From contig JAGFNQ010004757.1 of the NCBI GenBank assembly GCA_024364735.1, forward strand, positions 917,437 through 981,436: a stretch of 64,000 nucleotides of DNA. Reading direction: 5' to 3'. Shown here one piece after another: positions 10,510 to 20,298 of this stretch. Origin of the DNA: Boesenbergia rotunda. Taxonomy: Eukaryota > Streptophyta > Magnoliopsida > Zingiberales > Zingiberaceae. How positions within the stretch are numbered: the stretch's first letter is position 1; the number at the start of each line of letters is the position of its first letter. A program made the translations under genes and the position numbers. The notes beneath the pieces were generated by a model. The model was not told the DNA's origin. It made no database searches and saw only the letters and a program-made list of their open reading frames with translations.

Positions 10510-11920
10510 CCGGAGGGACAACCCATCATTTTGATGAAAGAAGAATTGGATCGCCTTGTGGCCAACGTCATCAAAGGAGCGCTCGAGCAACACCAAATCG
10601 AGCAAGCCGCCTTACGGCGAGCGACCTCTGGGCAAGGTGAGATCCCTAGGATCTCCACCTTGCATCCTGACCACAGGAGAACTGTCTCACCACCAGTGGG
10701 AAACGTCGGGATAACTACCGCACACCGGCTAGATTCCCTGGGAGATTTGGAGAAGGTCAACTCCATAGCTTCGAGCACTCTAAAGTAGGAAGAAGGACCG
10801 GGGAAGAGAGAGGGACCCAAGGCCTACCAAAAGGCACCCTCCACCCCTTTCGCGCTGGACATCATAGAGGATCTCATGCCGAGGCAGTTCCGCGGTCCTG
10901 GAATTGCCGACTATGATGGGAAGACAGATCCAGAGGGTCATGTCTGCAAATTTGAGAACGTGACCCTCTTGCACCAGTACACATATGGTGTTAAGTGCCG
11001 AGTGTTCTTGAACACTCTGTCGGGAGCCGCCCAGAGATGGCTCCAGAGAGTGCCCCAGGGTTCTATAAACTCCTTCCTGGAGTTTAGAACCACGTTCCTG
11101 CATCACTTTGTCAGCAGCTGTCGATATCAGAAGACGACATTAAATCTCTTCGCCCTCAAGTAGAAGGCGAAGGAACCGCTGAAGGATTATATCCAGCAGT
11201 TCAATCGAGTGGCACAAGATGTGCCAACCGTAACATCGGAGATCCTTGTCAGCGCCTTCACGCAGGGCCTCTCCGAATGTGACTTCTTCTGGTCATTGGT
11301 GAAGAAGCCACCAACCAGTTTCGATGACTTGCTGGGGCACTCCGTCAAGCACGTCAACGTCGAGGAAGTGCAGCATGCTCGTCGCAAAGAACTAGACAGA
11401 GCTCCTGTACAAACCACAGTATGATCGGAAAAAAGGGAGCTGCCGGCACCGGTCCAGGCGAAAGACCCTCGTTAGGGAAGGATCACTGGGCTGGTAAGAG
11501 AAGGCTAGTAGAAACAGTTGATACCAAGAACCAGAGCCACCGAAGAAGTACTGCGATTTCCATGGCAGTACCACGCACTCTACAGAAGAGTGTCACGCCT
11601 TGAAGAAAAGATTGTAGGAGGAAGTGGATAACAAGCTCCGGAAGCGATGGAAGAAAATGAGATATCGCCAGAGGACCCCACGACGGAGTCTTTCTCCCTG
11701 CAAGCGGCAGTCAAGAGAAGAAAGAACTCGGCGGCGATCTCGGTCACATTCCAGGGGGAGGAGCCGGGAGGTGGCGCCTCGTCGATCTCTCTCCCCTGAA
11801 CGAGACCCCAAGAAAGGCAAGGCACCTGTGCGAGGTCCTCCTTTGGGCCACGTGGGAGTGATCTCCGGAGGTCCTACTGGAGGAGACTCTAACCGGGCAA
11901 GGAAGGCCCACACTTGGTGA
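10510..11920 (+). pseudogene. Tat Gypsy gag, with nonsense mutations
   Basis: One reading frame runs from about 10510 through 11424 with stops at 10786, 11161 and 11422. After that the frame is lost in an Arg/Ser-rich tail (about 11600-11900). The central part is a typical retrotransposon Gag capsid domain: a MPRQFRGPGIADYDGKTDP-type start at 10876, then a TLSGAAQRWLQRVPQGSI block and a QQFNRVAQDVP-like segment (about 11196-11227). No zinc knuckle is intact. It forms the particle shell in active relatives; this copy cannot make a full protein. Confidence 0.85.
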
Positions 11921-11984
11921 CTGGAGAACTACTCTATCAGAACTAGCAGTAGCCAGCGCAGAGGCCCCGTCATCTCATTCGGCC

Positions 11985-12582
11985 TGGATTACATAGAAGA
12001 GATCCCTCATAAGGATGCCCTGGTAATTCTTGCACGCATAACCAATTATGAAGTTAAGCGTGTTTTCATGGATACATGTAGTTCTTGAACATCTTGTACA
12101 AAGCGGCCCTAGACCAGATGTATATCGATGAGAACAAGCTGTGTCCAGTCTTGACTACACTCTTCGGCATAACCGGATACCGAGTGCAACAAATAGGGCA
12201 AATCTCCCTATCCTTGTCATTGGGTGATGCCGTGATGACACGCTGGAGAGGACGAGGAGGACTCCTTTCCTGGTTGTAGATGCCCCCTTGTCCTATAACA
12301 CCATTCTCGGACGCCCAACGCTCAGCGTATTCTAGGCAGTAGTCTTAGTCTACCACCAAAAAATCAAGTTCTCGGTGGGCGAGCAAGTGGCCGAGGTCAA
12401 GAGGGATCAACTAGCTTCCCGACGATGTTACAACGGGGAGGTCAGATCTGAGGCCCGCAAGAACCTGAGGGTTGATGATGCTTTACAAATCGACCTCGCC
12501 AACCCTCGAGAGGAGGAAGGGCCCAAAGAAGAATGGAGGGAGGTCGAGAGTGAAGAAGTTCAAATACACCCTCAATAGACGG
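11985..12582 (+). pseudogene. Tat Gypsy protease region, broken
   Basis: Aspartic-protease region of pol. The frame around 12068-12280 reads DTCSS, a stop, then NILYKAALDQMYI and a block ending LSLSLGDAV, aligning to the Tat pattern DTGSSANILF...LDQM. The catalytic DTG triad has become DTC and is followed at once by a stop codon, so the enzyme is dead. Further stops follow to 12580. Confidence 0.72.
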
Positions 12583-12623
12583 GGGTGCGGTGGGGTGGGG
12601 GTGGGGGTGGGGGGGGGGGGGGT
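12583..12623 (+). repeat. G-rich tract, potential G-quadruplex
   Basis: Successive G runs separated by single T or TGC, ending in a run of about 15 G (12609-12622). It lies between the protease and RT segments of the dead Gypsy pol. The opposite-strand proline repeats are an artefact of it. Confidence 0.85.
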
Positions 12624-12639
12624 ACAAGGATTGTTGCTG

Positions 12640-13380
12640 ACCTCCCGCCGGAACTGAGAAGCCGCTTGATCGATTGCTTGCAGAACCATCGAGATGTGTT
12701 TACGTGGGCTACCGAGAAGATCAAAGGAGTCCCCCAGCCTTGGCCATGCATCGCTTGCATGTGATCCCCGAGGCTCGATCGGTGTAGCAAAGACGAAGAT
12801 ATTTCACGCCCGAGCAGGACCCTTTTAGTGAGGAGGTTGCCAAGTTACTGAAGGTTGGACACATAAGAGAAGTTCAATTCCCAACTTGGTTGGCTAATGT
12901 AGTACTTGTCCCTAAGTCCGGGGGTAAATGGCGGGTTTGTATTGACTTTAGATATTTAAATAAAGTCTGCCCTAAAGACTGTTACCCTTGCCTCGGATAG
13001 ATAGATTGGTAGATCCACCTCCGGTTGTAAGTTTATTTCTATGCTGGAGGCCTACCAGGGGTATCACCAAGTTCCTCTCGCCCCAAAGAATCAAGAAAAG
13101 GTCAGTTTTGTGATGATAGATGACACCTATTGTTATAACGTCATACCTTTCAGGTTGCGCAATGCTGGGGCAACCTATCAACGGATGATAGACAAGGTCT
13201 TCAAACATTAGATCGGGAGGAATATTGAAGTCTATGTAGATGAAATCCTGGTCAGGATAGATAAGGGGAAAGATATGATAGCCGACCTGGAAGAGACCTT
13301 CGCCACCCTCAAGGCCAACAGGTTGAAGTTGAACCCGGCCAAGTGCTTATTCGGAGTGAAGAGTTACTAGCTCTTAAGGT
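12640..13380 (+). pseudogene. Tat Gypsy reverse transcriptase, degenerate
   Basis: RT core recognisable in pieces across frames: LPPELRSRLIDCLQNHRDVF (about 12645), YQGYHQVPLAPKNQEK (about 13050-13100), VIPFRLRNAGATYQRMI (about 13140-13190), and the catalytic region at about 13220-13240 reading NIEVYVDEILV. The second catalytic Asp of YVDD is Glu (YVDE). Stops occur at 13207-13210 and 13367-13369, with frameshifts around 12770-13010. Confidence 0.85.
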
Positions 13381-13382
13381 AC

Positions 13383-13976
13383 ATGGTGACAGAGAGGGGG
13401 ATCGAGGCCAATTCAGATAAAGTGAAGGGCATCCTTGATATGCCCTCTCCTCGCAACATCAAGGAGGTACAGAGGCTGAACGGTAGGATTGTAGCCCTAT
13501 CTAGGTTCATATCCAAGTCTGTTGACAAGACCCTACCATTCTTTAAGATTCTGAGAAAGGCAGTCAAGTTCGACTGGGACGACCAGCGTAAGAAGGCGTT
13601 TGTAAATCTGAAAGCATATCTGGTCGAGCTCTCCGTCCTTTACAAGCTAGTGGAAGGGGAGACATTGTTCATCTACTTGTCCGCGACCGAGCAAGCGGTG
13701 GGCTTTGTACTTCTCCGAGAAGAAGACACTGTGCAGTATTCGGTCTACTTCTTTGGACACCTCCTTAAGAATGTAGAGATGCGCTACACTACAATGGAGA
13801 AGTTGGCCTACGCTTTGGTATTAATGGCCCGGAGGCTCAGGCCATACATCTTGGCACATCCTGTTATAGTCCTCACCAACAACCCGCTCGGACGAGTCCT
13901 TACCAATCTGGAAGCTTCTAGTCGGCTGATCAAATGGACTACAGAGCTAAGCGAGTACAGACCCTCGCCCATTTAG
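13383..13976 (+). pseudogene. Tat Gypsy RT thumb and RNase H N-terminal part
   Basis: 197 open codons: the connection TERGIEANSDKVKGILDMPS, LNGRIVALSRFISKS, then an RNase H-like half (LFIYLSATEQAVGFVLLREE, RRLRPYILAHPVIVLTNNPL). The frame stops exactly where a 25-bp segment identical to the TRIM LTR begins (13971-13995). The rest of RNase H and the integrase catalytic core are missing. Confidence 0.88.
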
Positions 13977-13995
13977 ATATCTCCACAATGGTATG
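13971..13995 (+). repeat. 25-bp TRIM-derived filler at a deletion junction
   Basis: ATTTAGATATCTCCACAATG plus GTATG, identical to bases 18-42 of the TRIM LTR at 14416-14440. It separates the truncated RNase H from the integrase C-terminus, which resumes directly after it. Confidence 0.8.
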
Positions 13996-14379
13996 GTCGT
14001 GATCCCGATGGAAGTGGGCGAGGAGTCCGTCTGGCGGCAGCATTATAATAAAGAGGGCAATGATCGAGAGCGGTTGATCAACCTGGACCTGGTGGTGGAG
14101 GTACGAGATAAAGTAGCTACTCGGTTACTAGCCTACAAACAGTGTATACAATAATCATACAATCACGGCGTGATTGCCCATAGCTTTGAGGTCGGAGACA
14201 AAGTCTGGAAGAGGATCAAACTGGTCGACGCCCCCGGGAAGTTAGAGCCGCAATGGGGCGGACCCTACATCGTCACCAGAAAGCTCACCGGATGTAGCTA
14301 CTATCTAGAGGATAACAAGGGTAAGAGGTTGGAGAGACCATGGCATGCCAATCATCTCCGACCATATCGCACTCGGTGA
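13996..14379 (+). pseudogene. Tat Gypsy integrase C-terminal remnant
   Basis: Starts in mid-domain (VPMEVGEESVWRQHYNKEGN; ERLINLDLVVEVRDKV) and, after a stop at about 14152, continues as an open 69-codon piece at 14170-14379: FEVGDKVWKRIKLVD, then GPYIVTRKL and RPWHANHLRPY, the GPY/F module of Gypsy integrases. No HHCC or DDE core precedes it. This marks the end of pol. Confidence 0.82.
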
Positions 14380-14398
14380 GATTTTGAGATGTCCAAAT

Positions 14399-15083
14399 TG
14401 TTAGGACTGAAAGAAATTTAGATATCTCCACAATGGTATGATATTATCCACTTTGGGCCTAAGCCCTCGTGGTTTTGCTCTTGGACTCTCTCAAAAGGCC
14501 TCATGTCAATGGAGATATCTTTTTTCCTTATAAGTCAATAATCTTTCCTATGTGTTTTTGATGTGGGACTATATTTGTAATCTTGCAACCCCAATAATCT
14601 CCTCTCAAACAAAGGACCATAAGCCCCCCTTAAGCAGAAACTATTTCCGTTTGATGTCTGATCCTCAATCCACCAGGACTTTCTGCCCCTTAGTCCACCT
14701 GACCTACTAGGACTTCACCACCTAGCCGCAACTAGGATTTCTTTGCCTGGTGTTTGGTCCTCTTGATCAAGACACGGGAACCCACACATCCTTTATTCAA
14801 GACTTAACCCACATGGTTAGATCTGGATCATGACTCTAGCTCGTGCTTCTTCCCGCGGTTAGTCCGGTGAAGAGCGAATTGACTCTGATACCAATTGTTA
14901 GGACCGAAAGAAATTTAGATATCTCCACAATGGTATGATATTGTCCACTTTGGGCCTAAGCCCTCATAGTTTTGCTCTTGGGCTCTCCCAAAAGGCCTCA
15001 TGTCAATGGAGATATCTTTTCCTTATAAGCTTATGATCTTTCCCATGTGTTTTCGATGTGGGACTATGTTTGCAACCCCAACA
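14399..15083 (-). mobile_element. TRIM retrotransposon, copy 1
   Basis: 685-bp miniature LTR element: LTRs 14399-14596 and 14896-15083 (TGTTAGGAC...CCCCAACA; the first ends AATA), TSD CAAAT at 14394-14398 and 15084-15088, and a ~300-bp interior with no ORF. Next to the right LTR is a minus-strand PBS (TTGGTATCAGAGTC, about 14882-14895). Next to the left LTR is a minus-strand purine tract (GTTTGAGAGGAGATT). That layout defines a terminal-repeat retrotransposon in miniature, which needs all enzymes from other elements. It sits just downstream of the Gypsy pol. A second copy lies at 41552-42187. Confidence 0.93.
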
Positions 15084-15179
15084 CAAATGTATTTGTATTC
15101 TTATTGGCATTGCTTTGCAGTTTTAGTAATCAAAGAAGCAAACGAGATGTTTCTTAAAAGTCCTAGAGTACTTGCCTGA

Positions 15180-16790
15180 AAAAACCCTGCTACCTCGCGG
15201 TAGTACGGATGTCCGACCACGAGCTGCTAAAACCCTATTACCTTGCGGTGTTGCAGATGCTCGAGGTGAGTAGGCATGGTTATGGTGCTGCAGATACCTG
15301 ACCAGGAGCTGCTAAAACCCTACAACCTCGTGGTGTTGCGGATGTCCGAGGTGAGTAGGCCTAGTCGTGGTGCTGTGGATGCCTGACCAAGAGCTCCTTA
15401 AACTCTACCAAGGTTCGTAGAATCGCGATCCTACACAGGATCGATTTGGGGTCAGGATCAGATCGGTCAGGATCGGATCGTAAAATCGTACGATCCTATC
15501 AAAAACCCTTAAAATGAAAAAATATACAATTTTTATTAACACTATAATGAAAATAATCACGTTTAACTTCAAGAATATTCTATTTATTACAAGATGATCC
15601 AATTTAATTGTCAACCTATTAGATAATAGACATCTAAAGACTCATCATTTTAGAAAAAAGATATAACATAATATTATTAATCAAAAACTAACTAAAAAAT
15701 AATTAAATAGATATTTAAATAATCTTAAAACACTAACACTAACGATGTAAAAGATAAAAAAAATAATAAAAAAGATTAATAATCTTCTGGGCCTCTGAAA
15801 AGGCTTTAAACAATATTTTTTGGGATTCAATCTTAAAACTAACTTGTAGATCTTTGAACGAGTTTCAATTTGATATATTATAGGTCACGTGGTTCAATCC
15901 GAGTCAAAAGTTATGACCTCTTAAAGCTTTCATCGATCCTGTTCCGATCCTGTCCGATCCTATACGATCCTGTCCGATCCTGTCCGATCCTACCGATCCT
16001 GCTACAAAAAACGATTCTGCGCGATTCTGGATCGTTTTGTGGTCCAGGATCGTAGGATCGTACGATCCTACGATCCAGGATCGCGATTTTGCAAACTATG
16101 AACTCTACTACCTCGCGGTGCTGCAGATGCCCAAGATGAGTAGGCCTGGTCGTGATGCTGCGGATGCCCGACTAGGAGTTGCTAAAACCCTACTACCTCG
16201 TGGTGCTACGGATGCCCGAGGTGAGTAGGTCTGGTCATGGTGTTGCGGATGCCCGACCAGGAGCTGCTTAAACCCTACTACCTCACGGTGTTGCGGATGC
16301 CCGAGGTGAGTAGGCCTGGTCGTGGTGTTGCGGATGCCAGACCAGAAGCTGCTAAAACCCTACTACCTCGCGATGTTGCGGATGCCCAAGGTGAGTAGGT
16401 CTGGTCGTAGTGTTGCGGATACCCGACCAGGAGCTGCTAAAACCCTACTACCTCGCGGTGCTGCGGATGTCCGAGATGAGTAGGCCTGGTCGTGGTACTG
16501 CGGATGCCCGACCAGGAATTGCTTAAACCTTACTACCTCACGGTGCTGCGGATGCCCGAGGTGAGTAGGCTTGGTTGTGGTGCTGTGGATGCCCAAACAG
16601 GAGCTGCTTAAATCCTACTACCTCGCGGTGCTGCGGATGCCCGAGGTGAGTAGGCTTGGTCGTTGTGCTGCGGATGCCTGACCAGGAGCTGCTAAAACCC
16701 TACTACCTTACGGTGCTGCGGATGCCTGAGGTAAGTAAGTCTGGTCGTGGTGCTGCGGATGCCCGACAAGGGTTCAGGTTTAAGAGATAG
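15180..16790 (+). repeat. 85-bp minisatellite in the Gypsy 3' region
   Basis: Tandem array of a unit read as GCTGCTAAAACCCTACTACC, TCGCGGTGCTGCGGATGCCC, GAGGTGAGTAGGCCTGGTCG, TGGTGCTGCGGATGCCCGAC, CAGGA. Anchor words recur at 16431, 16516, 16601 and 16686, giving the 85-bp period. There are about 2.7 copies at 15180-15409 and about 8 at 16101-16790. TGCTGCGGATGCCCGA occurs twice per unit, hinting at an older half-length repeat. The 15410-16100 interruption is a MITE. Tandem repeats between pol and 3' LTR are known in Tat elements. Confidence 0.93.
15410..16100. mobile_element. Mutator-like MITE inside the minisatellite
   Basis: 691 bp with terminal inverted repeats: left GTTCGTAGAATCGCGATCC, right end (reverse complement) GTTTGCAAAATCGCGATCC. 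It is flanked by a 9-bp duplication AACTCTAC(C/T) at 15401-15409 and 16101-16109 that belongs to the minisatellite. Nine-bp TSDs fit Mutator-like elements. Subterminal regions are packed with GATCCTGTCC-type repeats (15430-15500; 15930-16000; 16040-16090). No transposase ORF. Confidence 0.82.
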
Positions 16791-17548
16791 CCCTACTACC
16801 TCTGACCGCGAACTTAAGGATGGTTTGTCAGGATACAGAGGGGGGAGTAAGCTAGCATATAGGCGACAAGATGTAAAGAAATACCATCAGACATTGAAGG
16901 CAAGCATGATGGTTAATTATTGCCAGAGAGCCCATATCACAAAGGTAACAAGCTTCCTTTTACCTATGAGTAGGATACATTGAAGATAACATCTTAAGAA
17001 AATACCAAATGTAAGTGTACATGGGAGGTACAATTATTAAACCGTGGAAAGGTGACTGCTCCTTTGTCCAGGCTCTCCTCCATTGTCCCGGTCTCTCCTA
17101 TGGCCGTGGAGGTAGAAGTCGTCTCCTTGTGGCTACAACCTCTTGGCCCTTCACTTGATGTAACATATCGCCAACTCAGAATACAAATGCAAGTCATTCA
17201 ATTCCGAGTATGCCTTCACAAAGTGTCACAGAATAAGAGAGATATGTGGCGAAAGACAGACATTCCAGAGAAAAATATCCACAAAAGGACTTAGAACAAA
17301 ATCATGTAAAATCCCTTTCATTCCAAATAGATGAGTACACTATGAGTTCCGGAAAGAAAGAAAAACAAGTAAAGAAACAAAAGATACATAGCACATGTTG
17401 GTAAAAAGCTCCTACAGTTCCTTGTCTTTAGGCGGGAGCTCATCCTAAACACGACCAACTCTCATGAAGCTCAGGTCTATGTCTGGCTTCAGTAGCTGGG
17501 CCTTCTAAAGCTGATTGATGGCGTCATTGAAGCCCTATTTTAAGCACT
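16791..17548. other. Noncoding Gypsy 3' region
   Basis: About 760 bp between the minisatellite and the end of the antisense gene. The short open frames on both strands look random and I recognise no repeat or RNA in it. Confidence 0.5.
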
Positions 17549-18235
17549 TCAGGACTTGCCCAACCAGGATGTCGCCAAATTCATCGGACTCCAGAAACCT
17601 GACCTTGAACTCTGCCTCGATCTCTCTTGGTCGGATGCCTCGTCAGCCTTGTAATTTTGCAATTTAGCCTCGGCTTCCTCCTTGGCAGCTTTCAGCCGGG
17701 CCATCTCAGAGGACATACGGTCTTTGTCTTCCAAGGCTTCCTTGAGCCTCTCTGAGGTGGCCGAGACCTTTGAAGTGGCCCGGGCGACGTCTTCCTGAAG
17801 GTCGGTCATGTAGGCAACTGCAGCCTTCACCATGTTTTTTTTGGGCCAGCTGGTTGGCTTGTTCCTGTATCCGACCATTCAGGGTTGCTGTCAAAGACTC
17901 CAGGAGTTGGACATCCCCGGATAACTTCTTCTTCCGGGCTTGAAGTTGATCCCGCTCTTGGGCCAAAGTGCGCATGTCATTTGAGAGGGCAATGACCCTC
18001 TCGACATCAACCGTTCCCGATGGTGAGAGTTGTGCAGGGCTGACTCTAAGGCCAGCAGAGATTCCAGGTGATGTTCTACTTTCACCCTGAGAGCTCTACT
18101 GACCTCCGCCTGTAGGAGGCCCCCTCTATAGGCACGATGGGCCTTGGCCTCCATTGAAGATGCTCAGCGGATCAGATGCTCAACCTCTTGCCGGGAGTAT
18201 AACTGAAGGTCGACCAAGAGGCAGTCTTGAGCGGC

Positions 18236-18302
18236 CTGCCACAGTGTATAAGAATTAGAAACACATGAGTAAGGATAAGACAAAAAAAGTGAGAACCATT
18301 AC
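18236..18302 (-). other. Intron in the antisense gene
   Basis: Minus strand: donor CTTGAAG/GTAATGGTTC, acceptor CACTGTGGCAG/GCCGCTC. Removal joins HLANLHESLLK to AAQDCLLVDLQLYSRQEVEH in one coiled-coil frame, and the AT-rich 67-bp length suits a short plant intron. Inferred from sequence only. Confidence 0.65.
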
Positions 18303-19188
18303 CTTCAAGAGGGACTCATGTAGATTGGCCAGGTGCCTAGCCAAGGCACGCAAGGCCCCCCTCTCAAGTCACCGCAGCTCCTTGGGGCGTCGTCCCAGCT
18401 TAGAGAGGAGGTGTTTCTGAGGTAGGGGAGGAGCTGGACGGCAGGCGTCTCAGGAGGCACTGTGGAAGGACCTGGGACGTCCTCCTCAGAGCTAGAAACC
18501 CCCTCGGAGGAATGTCCCTCGATGGGGACCTCCTTGAATTGCACCGGGGGGAATGGTTTCGAGGCTGCCTCCGATGCTGCTTAAAGATTCTTGCGGAGGC
18601 GATCAATCCTCATTCGAGGCTCAGCTAGCACCACCTTCTTACTTTTGGAGGCACCGGAGGGGTCGACCGTGGAGATGGTGATGGTATGATCCCTTGTCTC
18701 TGGAGTGGGCGTCTGCTTGAAGTGATGGGATAGGGGCATTGTGTCCTCATCGTCGGGGACAGGCAAGTCCTCCTCCTCAGGAACAGAGGGGAGCTTGCGG
18801 GGTACAAAGCGTTGCAACCTCCTCCTGATTACTGACCGCTTATCAAGGTGTTTCCTCTTCAGCTTCCCCGATGATCTAAGCATCAGGGTGTCGGCCGGAG
18901 GTGCCGATTTCTCCTCATTCTCTCCCGTCTCGATGATGTCGAGAGCCAGGTCGGCCCCCTGGGCTTCAGGTAGCTCCGGAGTCCCTTGATCGGTGGATGG
19001 GTCAGTCGCTACTGGCGCCTCTATCTGCTCCGGCATCTCGTGCTCGTCGGATCGCTCGATAGCCTCCTTCGGAGTCTCAGTCGAGTCAGCCGGTAAGGCA
19101 GAAGGAGCTGGAGGAGGGGCCAAGGCTTATTCATTAGCCTCCTCCCATTTGATGAGCCGATTCATTGCCCGAGACAACATGACATCCT

Positions 19189-19255
19189 CTGCAATGCAAA
19201 ACAAGACAAAAACATCAGTTAGAATTAACAAGTGTTTGTAAAAGGATAAGCATAC
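19189..19255 (-). other. Intron in the antisense gene
   Basis: Minus strand: donor CCTGCCTTG/GTATGCTTATC, acceptor TTTTGCATTGCAG/AGGATGTC. Same 67-bp length and AT-richness as the other intron. The downstream exon reads DVMLSRAMNRLIKWEEANE. Confidence 0.62.
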
Positions 19256-19984
19256 CAAGGCAGGGGCTCATGTTGGCGACTTTAGGGCTGAGCCCTACTC
19301 GGTACATTAGTTCATCACTCTGTACTAGCTTGGGGCTGCTAAATTCCATGCTGGATAGGAGGCTCTTAGCACGTTGATAGCCGAGTCCTGTTGAAGTCTC
19401 CTAGTCACTGTAGCTTCCAGCGGGGCTGAGGATGTGGAGTAGCGATAAGAAGCTTCTTCCTCCTTGTGAGGAAACCTACCTATGGCTGGGGGGCGTGGCT
19501 AAAGTTTTCCATGGTGGAGAGTGAGGCTGTTAGGTCAAGGTTTGATAACGCCACCTCTGGCGAGGCTTCCTGATGGAGGGAATGTCGAAATGGTCATAAG
19601 AAAGAGAGGGAAACAAAACCCTAATTCTACCTGCCCTAGGAAGAAAGTGAAGAATTATAGGGGGTTCTACGGGTGATTGATCCGCCCTAGGGATTTCCAC
19701 TTCCATTCTGGCCGAAATATCGTAGGCCTCGCAGGCAGCTCGGAGGGGTTTCAAGTTTAACCCTAGAAGAAGTGGACTCATACCACTCTGATTGGTATTC
19801 CTTCTCCGGTGTCACCTTCCTACCTTGATCTTTCTTGCTCTCCTTACCCATGACTTCTAAGGAAGGAGCCAAAAGTGAAAAGAAGACTTACGCGTAGGGA
19901 GAGAATCCTTAGAAAAAGAAGACGAGAACGAAACCCACAAATTCTGTTAGTCAACAATGCCAGAAGGCGGACGGACGTTTTTGC

Positions 19985-20004
19985 CTCCCCTTTTTATAGG
20001 GGAG
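19985..20004 (-). promoter_or_regulatory. TATA box of the antisense gene
   Basis: Minus-strand CTTCTCCCCTATAAAAAGGG, about 120 bp upstream of the ATG at 19872, with a GC-balanced region above it. A clear core promoter pointing away from the 3' LTR and opposite to gag-pol transcription. Confidence 0.72.
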
Positions 20005-20298
20005 AAGCTGCCCTTGTGCGTACAATAGGGGCAAGGCATGTGGACGGTGATGAACTTCCATCTCGAGGCGTCGCCGCTTTCGAGGCTGTCGTTTGATATG
20101 GCTCCGCGTATCAGAGGATCGGAAGAAGAAGTAACGTGGGATTGATAATAGAGACCTACAATGTGCATGAACTTCCCCTTTCGGTTGGCCTACCTACTGG
20201 TCTAATTAGTTAGCCACACTTCCTTCGATTAGACTTAAAGGGAAAGACTTGTGATGGGGTTGAGCATCCCAGGGTTGACACATGGAACGGGGAAGCTA

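Larger units (their letters stand above)
17549..19872 (-). pseudogene. Antisense gene of the Tat element (putative gypsy-type transposon/coiled-coil protein), broken
   Basis: A gene opposite to gag-pol, in the place where some Tat elements carry an extra antisense ORF. Start ATG at 19872 (a second Met seven codons in). N-terminal pieces KEYQSEWYESTSSRV (19800-19745) and LKPLRAACEAYDISARMEVE (about 19750-19690) resemble the plant 'putative gypsy type transposon' domain (Transposase_28 family). Then come an acidic Pro/Ser-rich middle (18581-19123) and a long coiled coil (17549-18154: AKAHRAYRGGLLQAEVSRAL, AQERDQLQARKKKL, MVKAAVAYMTDLQEDVARAT, RLKAAKEEAEAKLQNYK). Two 67-bp introns with good GT...AG ends can be placed at 19189-19255 and 18236-18302. 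Several frameshifts and stops (near 19130, 18560, 18390, 18165) make this copy non-functional. The protein's role is unknown. Confidence 0.78.

Noticed and set aside
10375..10820. Minus-strand ORFs at 10375-10605 and 10422-10820
   Set aside because: Shadows of the Gypsy gag start, which is on the plus strand.
16363..16596. 77-codon minus-strand ORF with repeats
   Set aside because: Minisatellite units read as codons; the 85-bp unit is not a multiple of three.
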